The notes below the pieces were generated by a model. That model saw only the letters and a list, made by a program, of their open reading frames with translations. It had not been told where the DNA came from and did not search any database. The position numbers and the translations under genes are program-made. A DNA stretch of 18,019 nt from Pelagophyceae sp. CCMP2097 (Eukaryota; Sar; Pelagophyceae). Positions within the stretch are counted from its first letter, which is position 1, and each line of letters begins with the position of its first letter. This document shows, one piece after another, positions 8,250 to 15,656 of the stretch. The stretch is from NCBI GenBank assembly GCA_026770575.1, contig MU657667.1, positions 8,294 to 26,312 of the forward strand, given 5' to 3'.

Positions 8250-8426
8250 TTGACTTTTCTTGCCTTCTTGGGGCGATTCTGCGCCCCGGCGCTGTTGCTT
8301 TTGCTCGTTGAGCGTTCCTAAACGTTGTAGGTTGTCCCTCCACTGGCCCCGAAACAGTATTTTCCCTATAGCGACTGCCCACGGGCCGAAAACCGATGAG
8401 GGTACTCGAAAAGGGTGCGACGGAAC

Positions 8427-8535
8427 CTCAGCTCCCCCGGCGTGGACATGGCCACATGCGACGGCGTTAAAAAAAGGGGAAACAGGGCTTTCGAAATCCG
8501 TCGGCCGTGACCATGTCCACGCCCGGAGAGTTGAG
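8427..8535. repeat. Long hairpin H2 of a three-member family
   Basis: The left arm CTCAGCTCCCCCGGCGTGGA pairs with the right arm ending ACGCCCGGAGAGTTGAG. An inner stem, CGACGG with CCGTCG, encloses a loop related to that of H1. It starts about 320 bp after the start of H1 and shares roughly 85-90 percent of the H1 arm sequence by eye. Confidence 0.85.
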
Positions 8536-8550
8536 ATAAGTTGACATGTT

Positions 8551-8709
8551 CTCAAACTTTGGCACCCTGTAGCTCAGCTCTCCGGGCAGCATATAGTCAC
8601 AGACTGGAGCGTTGGAAAGAGGAGGTTAAGGGCTCTCCATATCCGTCGCCCATAACCATATGCACACCCTGGGAGCTGAGGTACTGGCCGCCAAAGTTCG
8701 ACTTATCTC
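8551..8709. repeat. Long hairpin H3 of a three-member family
   Basis: Same architecture as H1 and H2, but the stem centre has changed from GGACATGGTCAC to a CATATG-type sequence on both arms (GCATATAGT on the left, ACCATATGC on the right). The stem extends outward through CTCAAACTTTGGC on the left and GCCAAAGTTCGACTTATCTC, written in outline, on the right. The loop keeps GCGTTGGAAAG and CATATCCGTCG. Confidence 0.8.
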
Positions 8710-8872
8710 AAAACTACTCTCTTTCCAAAAGTTTGGACTTGGAATTGTCAATAAGCCAGATTTTTGGAATTTATCAAGTCTAAAATGGACCCTTAAGTCC
8801 ACCACGGAGGTCGAACGGATCGATGCTCTCGTAAAGCGGATTTCCAATTCCCCGTCTGGGTTCGTTTTTTTT

Positions 8873-9031
8873 CCTGGGGGGGGGGCATGGGGTTGGGGGT
8901 TGGGGGGACTTTATGACCCTCCTCCGTCCGCCCCCTTACCCGGAGCCCACAACCCCCCTTTTTGACCCCTTTTTGCCTCGGCGGAGGCGTTCTGGAATTT
9001 TTGCCTGACCCCCCCCCCCCGTCCAACCCCC
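8873..9031. repeat. Opposed G-run and C-run clusters (G-quadruplex potential on both strands)
   Basis: 8875-8909 has at least four G-runs of four or more on the plus strand. 9006-9031 has C-runs of 14 and 6, giving G-runs on the minus strand. The outer borders read CCTGGGGGG and CCCCCCAGG, so the two clusters are also an imperfect inverted repeat about 100 bp apart. The spacer holds further C-runs. Confidence 0.7.
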
Positions 9032-9314
9032 CAGGATTAACGTCAGTGTTGAGGATTGTAAACAAACATCACATGGGTCATCCAAGATCGGGCCCATCTT
9101 CAGTGGGCGGCTCCAAGCCGCCCGTCCGATGGGCCCTCCAGTTCAAATATCTTGCATGAGGTCGCGGGTTCGAGCCTGCTCGTTCACGTTTCTACTCCGC
9201 TTGGCATGCGAATTTGGCTGCTCGTCCTGTACACGCGCCATACATGTGAATATATACTCCCCCCCAATAAATTCCCCATGACCCACGCGTCGATACGTCG
9301 AACATTCTTCCCCC
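9032..9314. other. Intergenic spacer, no gene
   Basis: No convincing reading frame. GCGGGTTCGAGCCTGC (9164-9179) resembles a tRNA T-arm or B box, but no matching D-arm, anticodon arm or acceptor can be built around it. Confidence 0.4.
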
Positions 9315-9765
9315 ACTGTCGAATTAGATTATCACCGGAAATCTATTAACTATTTTGGGCTCGTGAAGGCGGCTGGCGCTGCGCCGGCCACTCCCGCGAG
9401 ACGCCCTGGGCGCGCTTGTTTGGCTTTTCGTCAACTGCCTTATTTTGGCGAGTCTCTGCGAAAGCTTCTTAATTTAGTAGTTAATGAAGTCTAAACCTTA
9501 GGGCTCAAATCAAAAGTCGATGAAGGCGCCAATGAGTTCCCGGCCAATTGAGACAGACGTTAGGGGCACTGTGCCCGAACGTTATGTCCAAATTGGCCGG
9601 CTATTCCTTGCCTCCAAAGTAGGCTACTAAAATTTCGCGGTTTGAGACGTTTCCTCTTCGCGCGCTGGTCTCCGAGGCGCCAACTAATACGTCTGGAGGG
9701 GGCGGCAAGAGCGCGCGCGCTAAAAAAGTTATCTTCGGCGATTTATGTTGTGCAAATTCGACAGT
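9315..9765 (-). mobile_element. Inverted-repeat element 'R4', copy 2
   Basis: It is bounded by a perfect 11-bp inverted repeat, ACTGTCGAATT (9315-9325) and AATTCGACAGT (9755-9765). The interior matches the reverse complement of 406-896, with long shared stretches such as TTAGATTATCACCGGAAA and CTCTGCGAAAGCTTCTTAAT. Its central hairpin (9540-9569 with 9571-9600, tip CACTGTG) is fully paired but differs in sequence from the hairpin of copy 1. It overlaps the first 21 bases of the downstream open frame at 9745. Confidence 0.7.
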
Positions 9766-10203
9766 TGCGATCGCGCGCGCGGCATCTTACGCTACATCGA
9801 GGGTGTGGTCCTGCTGGAGGAGGCGAGGCGGAAGGAGCAGCGGCACGCGAGGGCGAAGCAGCGGCGGCAACTCGGCAGGCTGGGCAACGTCGACGGCAGC
9901 GCCTCGACAAGCGGCGGCGGCTTTGAAGACGATGGCGCCGCGACGAGCGGCGGCGACCTGGAAGGAGAAGCAGATCAGGGAGGTACCAACCGGTTGACGT
10001 TGCGCAATTTAGTTTACTCGCGCCGACTCTCCGGGGACAAAGTCCCAGGACCATTTGATCAATCTGCTCCCGACAAGGCCGTCGTGGACTCGGACGGCGA
10101 CACCGACGACGACGACGACGTCTACGACGAGCGCAACGACGCGCGCAGCTTCGTCTCACAGTTCTTTGAGCTGCGGCGCTGGGCCGACGCCGCGGTCACA
10201 TAA
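9745..10203 (+). CDS. Hypothetical protein, basic helix plus acidic tail (152 aa)
   Basis: Unrecognised. A single open frame with coding-like composition. Residues 13-46 form a charged helix (LRYIEGVVLLEEARRKEQRH then RAKQRRQLGRL), probably coiled coil or nuclear-localisation-like. Residues 50-82 are Gly/Ser/Asp-rich linker. Residues 114-132 are very acidic (DSDGDTDDDDDVYDERND), and 134-149 form a last amphipathic helix (SFVSQFFELRRWADAA). It stops at TAA 10201-10203. The ATG at 9745 is the first after an in-frame TAA at 9721, but it lies inside the end of the R4 element, so the native start may have been lost, or the frame may be the last exon of a longer gene. A charged nuclear protein is possible; no function can be assigned. 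Confidence 0.5.
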   Translation: MLCKFDSCDRARGILRYIEGVVLLEEARRKEQRHARAKQRRQLGRLGNVDGSASTSGGGFEDDGAATSGGDLEGEADQGGTNRLTLRNLVYSRRLSGDKVPGPFDQSAPDKAVVDSDGDTDDDDDVYDERNDARSFVSQFFELRRWADAAVT

Positions 10204-10303
10204 GTGGCTACGGTAGTGGCTTGTCGCTTGCTGATGCACGCTCGCCCGCCGCCGCTGCCTCCGCTCTTCCCCTTCTCTCCATTTCCTTTTGCGAATGCCC
10301 GCG

Positions 10304-11042
10304 CAGTCCAAATTAGATCAGCCGCTTTTGGCGATTTTTTGGGCGAACATCCTGCCAAAAACCTATCGACCGGAAAATGTAGGAGACCTAGCTCGAGGGA
10401 GGTTTTTCGACGATGACATGGGGGGGCGCCCCCCCCGTTTTTACGGCCGCTGTTTCCGGCTCTCGGTCGTCGCGCGGCTGGGCGTTCTACCCAACCAGCT
10501 CCGCCTCTGGGCTCCGCCTCTGGGCTCAAACAGCGGTCATGAATATAGGGACGGATTTAAATCTTTTGAATTCCCACTCAGAACAATTTTTACTTTCGGG
10601 AGGAGACAAGGAGCTTGAGAGCCGCTCGAGAGACGCCGCGCGCGCGTCCTCGGGGGAAGCAGGTCGCGCCCGTCTGTAGGACCGTGCTCGTCATCTCCAC
10701 GCTACTCCTAGGTACGCTTACTTGAAGCGCGGCGTCCTTTGCCCTTGGAAACCGTTCGGTCTCTGTGGCTCCTTGTTTGACTCTGCTCGTCCACGCCCTG
10801 CTCGTCCACGACGCGCGTCGCGTAAGCTTTCCCCCATGTGACCGTCGTAAAAAAAAACTCGAGCTAGCCTCATACACTTTCCGGTCGATAGGGTCGATAG
10901 GACATCGCTAAAATACATTGCCCTTTTGATCGATAACTTGGACTTGATTGAAAAACAATAAAAACCTAATAAAATCTCACGAGAAAACCAGAACGGACCA
11001 AAAAAATGTTAACGTCATTGGAGGCTGATTTGATTTGGACTG
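10304..11042. mobile_element. Foldback element 'R2', copy 3, symmetric and expanded
   Basis: Unlike the other two copies, both ends are the same sequence inverted: CAGTCC at 10304 and GGACTG ending at 11042. The right half (about 10826-11042, read backward) follows copies 1 and 2 closely, with GTCCAAATCAAATCAGCC, then TTAACATTTTT, then AATCAAGTCCAAGTTATCGA. The left half (10304-10440) is more diverged. The arms pair over CCTATCGACCGGAAA.TGTA and CTAGCTCGAG. About 385 bp of unrelated sequence (about 10441-10825), containing a dispersed repeat, sits at the hairpin tip. It ends 145 bp before the start codon of the main gene, so it forms most of that gene's upstream region. Confidence 0.75.
10730..10835 (-). 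repeat. Dispersed repeat 'R3', copy 1
   Basis: It matches 15581-15656 through TCTGTG.CTCCTTGT and CTCTGCTCGTCCACGAC to CGCGTAAGC. On the minus strand both copies are open in the same frame (LTRR.SWTSR then QG.TE...FP). They differ by a 15-bp in-frame duplication (CTCGTCCACGCCCTG here). Its outer 24 bp recur, inverted, at 17952-17973. It lies at the tip of the R2 copy 3 hairpin. Confidence 0.65.
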
Positions 11043-11186
11043 CGCGCTGCTTGCTACAATTGCATAGTCAGTATATAGAAACAGTTGCGATTGCCCCGCG
11101 CTGTTTGAGGGTTTGATTTAATAGTCAGTAAATTTAAACATTGCCCCCCAAAGGAAAAAAAACGAACCTGCGCATCCCCTTGGCCC
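11043..11186 (+). promoter_or_regulatory. Upstream region of the repeat-protein gene
   Basis: 144 bp between the end of R2 copy 3 and the start codon. It contains a direct repeat ATAGTCAGTA at 11064-11073 and 11121-11130, 57 bp apart. The first overlaps the AT-rich run CAGTATATAGAAA. No core promoter motif is certain. That this region drives the gene is inferred from position only. Confidence 0.3.
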
Positions 11187-14095
11187 ATGCAGCCCGCGGC
11201 GCGGCCGCTGGTGCTGCGGCCTTTGGCGCGGCGCCTGTCAACGCCGAGCCGCAAGCTGCCCCACATCTTCGCGTACAACCTCAAGCGCAAGGACACTGCG
11301 GATGTCGTCCGGAAAGCGTGCGGACACGTGGGACATCGCTTTCGAATCGCAGAGGCCGCCCCGCGCGGAGCACGCCTTAGGTTCGAGGCGGTGACGTCCC
11401 GCGGCGTGGCGGACGTGGACTACGCCGTGGACGAGGCGACTGGCTTGGCCAAGGGGTTTGCTTTCATCACTCTGGTGGACGCGTCCGACTGCGACGCCGC
11501 AGTCCAGCTCATCAACGGAAAGCACCCCGGCGACGCAAAGGCCATGCGCGCGCGCGTGCAGACGCACCAGCCGGCGTCCTCGCCCGTGGCGCTGAACAAC
11601 AAGCACATCCTCGCCTGCACGACAGCCGACGCGCTGCTCATGTTCTTCCGCACAAAGGCCGGCTCGTTCAACAGTGTCAACCTCGCCACCGCGCTGCACA
11701 AGCTCGGCTCCCTCCGCACCGCGCCGCAGGCCGACGCGGAAGTGACGCACGATGACGCGGTGCTGGACGGCGCGTTGCAGGACGGCGCGGAAAGGTATGA
11801 GGCGCTACTGGGCCGCGCCACGACGTCGGTGCGCGACAACCCAAAGTACTGGGACGGCCGCCACCTCGCCAACGCCGTCTGGGGCGCCGCCAAGCTCGGG
11901 CAGTGCGCGCCGGAGCTGTTTAAGGCAGTGGCCCTGGAAGCGGTTTCCAAGGTCGAGTCGTGCTCTGCGCAAAACCTGTCCAATCTAGTTTGGGCGTTTG
12001 CAAAGACGGGCAACGCCTCGGCGCCGCTCTTCGACGCCATCGCGGCGGACGCTGTCGCGAAGGTTGACACGTTTACGGCGCAGGAGCTGGCCATCACTGT
12101 CTGGGCCTTTGCCAAGGCGGGCTATGCCGACGACGCGGGCGCGGCCACCGCCAAATCCGTCGCCAAATCGCTCTACGACGCCGTCGCGGCGCGCGCGGCG
12201 CCGCTACTCTCGGGGTTCAACACACACGAGCTCGCTACGCTCGCGTGGGCCTTTGCAAAGGCTGGGGCGACGAAGCCACAGGACAAGGAGCTCTTCGACG
12301 CGTTGGCTCTCGAGGCCACTTCCCGCGTGGAACAGTTCAACGCGCAGCAGCTGGCCAACATCGCGTGGGCGTTTGCAAAGGCCGGCGGCCGCACGCCCGC
12401 GCGGCTGTTCGAGGCACTCGCCGTACAGATGCAAGAAAAAATTGCGACGTCTGACCTTCGGCGTCGCGATGATGGCAGCAAGGCGGGGATGATGATGCCA
12501 GAGTCGCGGCGAAAATGGTCCCAGAGCGGGCTCTATCGACAGATGCAAAGGAGGCGCCTGGGTAGGTTCAACTCACAGGAGCTCGCGAACACGGTCTGGG
12601 CGTTTGCAAAGGTGGACTACAAGGATCAGTCGCTCTTCGACGCCGTCGCCACAGAGGCGCTGAAGAAGGTGGCTCAGTTCAACGCGCAGGAGCTCGCCAA
12701 TACGGTCTGGGCCTACTCCAAGGCAGGCGTCGACGCGTACGCTCTGTACGACGCATTCGCGCGCGATCCCGCGCCCTCGGGCAAGCTGGACCACCGCAGG
12801 ACGGCCTTGAGACAGCTTCGAGAGAGCTTCGAGACGGCCTAGAGACGTCCTGAAGAGACGGCCTGAAGACGGTGCTCGCGCGGTCGCGAGCGGCGTTGGC
12901 CGCCAGGCTGAAGCGCCGATCGTCGTCGACGGGTGATCATGGAAGGTGCCGCTTCGGACACCGTCGCCCCAGGTTCGAGGCGCGGTTCAAGATCATCTCG
13001 TTTACGCCCGTGGCGCTGTCGACGATGGTCTGGGCGTACGCGCGGCAGCGCATCCGCGCCCCGTCGCTCTTCGACGCTGTCAAGCGCGACGCGGAGATCA
13101 AGGTCGACCGGTTCAACGCCACGGAGCTGGCGACTACGCTCTGGGCATTCTCCACAGCGGAGATCGACGCGCCCGAGCTGTACGAGTGCTTTCTCGAACC
13201 TGCAGAAAAGAAGATGAAATCCTTCAACCCCCACGAACTCGCCTCGCTCGTCTGGGCCTACTCTATGGCGGGCAGCGGCAGTCGGACCTGCGTCGGTTCG
13301 CAAACCGCCGTAGGAATCACGACGTGGGCGCCCGTGCTCTCAACTCGGCGTATGCGGACCGGGACCGCCGACGGAGCCGCGGCTACCGCCCCGACGAGCA
13401 CCGCTTAGGTGCGGGCCACGCGGGGCAGCACCTCTACGGCGCGGCTGCACAGCATGCGGCGCGGTGCATCCACAAGTTCAATTCGCTTGAGCTCGCTAAC
13501 ACGGCGTGGGCCTTTGCAAAGGCGGGCTACCCTTCGCCGCTGCTCTTCGATGACATTGCGTTCGAGGCGGAGAGGAAGATCTCGCGGTTCAACAACAAAG
13601 AGCTGACGGGCATCGCGTGGGCGTTTGTGACGGCGCGCGTCGAAGCGTGGCCGCTCTTCGACGCAATCGCCAAAGCGACGGCGCCCATCATCGAGGACGA
13701 CTACACACTTGTCAACATGTCTGAGATGCACCAGGTCTACACGTATCTCGTGGACGTGGCGCCGGACCACTCGCTAACGACGCTGCTGGGCAAGTACGAA
13801 AATGATCTGAAGAGCGCGTACTTTACGATGCAGGTGCTCCACGGCGTCGACGGTCGACATTCCCAAACGTCTCCGTCGTGCACGGTGCAGAGGAACGAGC
13901 CGAGGCGCTTTGCGGCATCCGAAGCGCGCGGATGCGCGAGCGGGACCCGAAGCTCCGCCGTGGAAAGATGCGCCGCCTTGAGACACGGCAAACGAGCGAT
14001 GAAACGGCACCTTTCGACCGTCGTCGCTCTAGGTCCTCGGCGCCGACGCGGGCCGCGACAAGAACTGCTACCGGTCCTACTACCTAAACTACTAG
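11187..14095 (+). CDS. Organelle RNA-binding protein: RRM plus 37-residue WAFAK (heptatricopeptide-like) repeats; spliced
   Basis: Likely an RNA-binding factor for organelle transcripts. Residues 1-24 are Arg/Leu/Ser-rich without acids, like a mitochondrial presequence; no plastid signal peptide is visible. Residues 25-128 look like an RRM, with RNP2 HIFAYNL (26-32) and RNP1 KGFAFITL (89-96) but a longer than usual gap between them. From about 215 come helical repeats with a core like ELANTVWAFAKAG and LFDAVA. The Trp positions are 232, 269, 306, 354 and 394, then continue through later exons, twelve in all, with a 37-residue period in most units. This matches the heptatricopeptide (HPR/FASTK-like) class. 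My model: 11187-12422, 12543-12760, 12973-13291, 13429-13833, 14033-14095, about 746 residues. The last exon reads VLGADAGRDKNCYRSYYLNY then TAG. The C-terminal RAP nuclease-like domain often found in this class is not seen. Coding nature is firm, target organelle and exon borders less so; a recently decayed gene is possible. Confidence 0.8.
12423..12542 (+). other. Predicted in-frame intron (120 nt) in the repeat-protein gene
   Basis: It begins GTACAG, ends ATCGACAG and is phase 0. It has no stop codon, so the frame reads through it (40 codons, including DLRRRDDGSKAGMMMPESRR), but the encoded peptide has no repeat features. Counting Trp to Trp across it gives 77 residues. Removing exactly 40 leaves 37, the period of the neighbouring units. 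ACAGATGCAA occurs at the start (12425-12434) and again across the acceptor (12539-12548). Confidence 0.6.
12761..12972 (+). other. Predicted intron (212 nt), probably with a non-GT donor
   Basis: The frame must change between YSKAGVDAYALYDAFA and EARFKIISFTPVALSTMVWA. The acceptor GTCGCCCCAG at 12972 is good. The only join that gives exactly 37 residues between the flanking Trp residues starts the intron at 12761 with GC (GCGCGA), phase 2. GT donors in a compatible phase exist at 12737 and 12746 but delete several residues of a repeat. Confidence 0.45.
13292..13428 (+). other. Predicted intron (137 nt), borders uncertain
   Basis: The exon before it ends near VWAYSMAGSGS in one frame, and the exon after it starts near GQHLYGAAAQHAARCIHKF in another. 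GTCGGT at 13292 with GGGGCAG ending at 13428 joins in phase 0 and gives a 39-residue Trp spacing. GTAGGA at 13310 is an alternative donor, and CTTAG at 13408 an alternative acceptor. GCGGGC is present on both sides (13268-13273, 13411-13416). Confidence 0.5.
13834..14032 (+). other. Predicted last intron (199 nt)
   Basis: CAG then GTGCTC at the donor and CGCTCTAG at the acceptor; phase 0. It joins NDLKSAYFTMQ to VLGADAGRDKNCYRSYYLNY and the TAG at 14093-14095. Just before the acceptor the last frame has a stop, so the last exon must begin here if it is used. Without splicing, the preceding frame would run to 14199 with Arg/Ala low complexity. Confidence 0.5.
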
Positions 14096-14582
14096 CGGCG
14101 TGTGAACCTCCGGTAAGGGTGCAGCAGCACGGAGTCGCGCTAGTGTACACGCCTCGTCAGGACTCTCGGACGACGCGCCGGGTTGAGGACGTGGTGTAAG
14201 TATTGCTCGCTGCGCGCGAGGCAGGCGACGTTGCTCTATACCTTGACGTCGTAGCCGGCACCCCAGCAACTTGGCTCCGGAAGAGACCACCCGGAACCAT
14301 TTTAAGGTCGTGGGCGACCTGGGATCGGTGCTCCGTGGCGCGCAGGAACCGAGCACGATGATCGTCGGTGTAGATCCCATAGTCATCGATCGGTATCTTG
14401 ATAACTGGGATGGGGTAATTCCGTAATATTAAATTTTGGGAAGAACGCATTTTCAAGTTTCGGGTTTCAGAGCTCGATTTCGGACCGTAGGAAATCCAGT
14501 CGTTCACTCTGATAGGGAACCGGGCCTCCGCGTCTGGAAGCCCAGCTTTGACTCGGGTTTGACGGTCATACCTTTTGGGGGC
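14096..14582. other. 3' flank of the repeat-protein gene, no convincing gene
   Basis: GC-rich near the gene, becoming AT-richer. A minus-strand frame of 116 codons (14507-14157) has balanced composition at its start (NLILRNYPIPVIKIPIDDYG) but then turns into Ser/Arg/Thr low complexity. Without motifs I do not call it. No clear polyadenylation signal is visible. Confidence 0.35.
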
Positions 14583-14890
14583 AGCCCCACCCAGGGTGGA
14601 TTTTAAGCAAGCAAACCCGCTGTGGACTTCATTTCAGATCTTGTTTGAGTCGACTGCTATGTCGCTTGCGCGTCGATATGCAACCCGAGAAGCCTAACTT
14701 CGTTTCGAGATCTATTGACAAAGACCCCTCCGGTGTAAAGCCCCACCCAGGGTGGATTTTAAGCAAGCAACCCGACACTCAGATTTAGATGCTCGTGTTA
14801 GGAGTCGACTTGTGATGTTGACTAAAATGTCGACAATAATAGACAGGTCACTTTCTGAACTAGTTCAGAACTCGTTCAGAAAACGCAAAA
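14583..14890 (+). repeat. Diverged 156-bp tandem duplication
   Basis: AGCCCCACCCAGGGTGGATT followed by TTAAGCAAGCAA occurs at 14583-14619 and 14739-14774 with one base difference. Downstream of each, weaker similarity continues (TCAGAT...GAGTCGACT.TGATGT), so the whole 156-bp unit appears duplicated and one unit has diverged. Non-coding. Confidence 0.75.
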
Positions 14891-15006
14891 GCACTGTTCT
14901 GAACAGTTCTGAACTTGTTCAGAAAAGTTCTAAACTTGTTCATTCAGAAAGCCGATTTCTAAACTCGGAGTTCGGAGTTCTGAACAAGTTCAGAACAGTT
15001 CAGAAC
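14853..15006. repeat. Dense cluster of GTTCTGAAC / GTTCAGAAC palindromes
   Basis: TTCTGAACTAGTTCAGAA (14853-14870) is a perfect 18-bp palindrome. The segments 14897-14924 and 14978-15005 are 28-bp inverted arms matching at 27 positions, and each arm is built from three of the short motifs. Further copies lie between the arms, and weaker ones (TTTCTGAACTATTTCTGAAA) at about 15192-15211. Overall about ten half-sites in 150 bp. The core is an inverted TTCTGAAC pair with spacers of 0-2 bp. Confidence 0.85.
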
Positions 15007-15009
15007 TGA

Positions 15010-15580
15010 GCAAACCCGCAAATGTGGCTGTCTCAATAGTGGTTCGAAATGCCGCCGGCGGGGTTTGAAGCCGCTCACCTAGATTTCGGTGGATCGCGAC
15101 CGCAATCGCCAAAATAAATTCTGCTGCTTCCGGGGATTGAACACACGCTCGTCTTAATTTCGATCTTCGTCGAGGCCCTCGCCTTAACTCTGATTTCTGA
15201 ACTATTTCTGAAAGAGTGAACCTGTCTAATGAAGGCCGTGTCTCATATGCTGATCGGCTCGACCCGAAAATTTCGAACGTCGGGACAAAACAGATTAAGG
15301 AAGTTATGATCATAGCAACTCTCTGGGGTTCGAAGCCCTGTCTCCGAGAATTGAACCCCGGGCAGGTTAAAAGAAGTCACTTCCACTCACATTGACCGAC
15401 GCTAGCGTGAATCGTTCGGTTGTTTCCTGCAAGGTCCTGCCGCAACAAATTGTCCGACGCTTACATGCAGCCGTGCAGATGATGGGTGGTGAAAATAAGA
15501 GGTTGCTGAGTTATTGACATATAAACACATGGGAGGGTGCCGGCGCTGGGCCTCGAGCGTCGTTGCGTCGTTGCCGTGGG
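15010..15580. other. Gene-free stretch with tRNA T-arm-like words
   Basis: No convincing reading frame. Several B-box-like words occur: GGGTTTGAAGCC (15060-15071), GGGATTGAACAC (15132-15143), GGGGTTCGAAGCCC (15327-15340) and ATTGAACCCCGGG (15349-15361, minus-strand B box). None sits in a cloverleaf I can fold, and no A box is found at the right distance. Confidence 0.4.
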
Positions 15581-15656
15581 GCGTCCCCCGGAAACTGTTT
15601 GATCTCTGTGCCTCCTTGTCTGCCTCTGCTCGTCCACGACACGCGCCGCGTAAGCC
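15581..15656 (-). repeat. Dispersed repeat 'R3', copy 2
   Basis: It is similar to 10730-10835 but lacks the 15-bp internal duplication. Minus-strand translation shares LTRRVSWTSR and the downstream QGGTE word with copy 1. It is followed by CCACCCTAGTTGCGTCG instead of the C-run and ATG found after copy 1, so homology stops at CGTAAGC. Confidence 0.65.

Noticed and set aside
8573..8596. TGTAGCTCAGCTCTCCGGGCAGC looks like a tRNA D-arm / A box
   Set aside because: It is the left arm of hairpin H3 and equivalent to the arms of H1 and H2; no tRNA follows.
9164..9179. tRNA T-arm-like GCGGGTTCGAGCCTGC
   Set aside because: No A box, anticodon arm or acceptor stem can be placed at suitable distances; a tRNA or tRNA-derived SINE is not supported.
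11238..12115. Long minus-strand open frames opposite the repeat-protein gene
   Set aside because: They are mirror frames of the GC-rich coding strand and lack any repeat or motif.
14157..14507. 116-codon minus-strand frame downstream of the main gene
   Set aside because: Its first third looks balanced, but the rest is low complexity and overlaps the 3' flank of the main gene; no domain.
14853..15006. Heat-shock-element array (alternating TTC and GAA)
   Set aside because: Heat-shock elements need two-base spacers between alternating triplets. Here spacers are 1, 3 or 4 bases and the repeated unit is TTCTGAAC.
15327..15361. Two opposed B-box-like words (GGGGTTCGAAGCCC and the complement of ATTGAACCCCGGG)
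   Set aside because: The T-stem pairs are poor and no cloverleaf folds on either strand.
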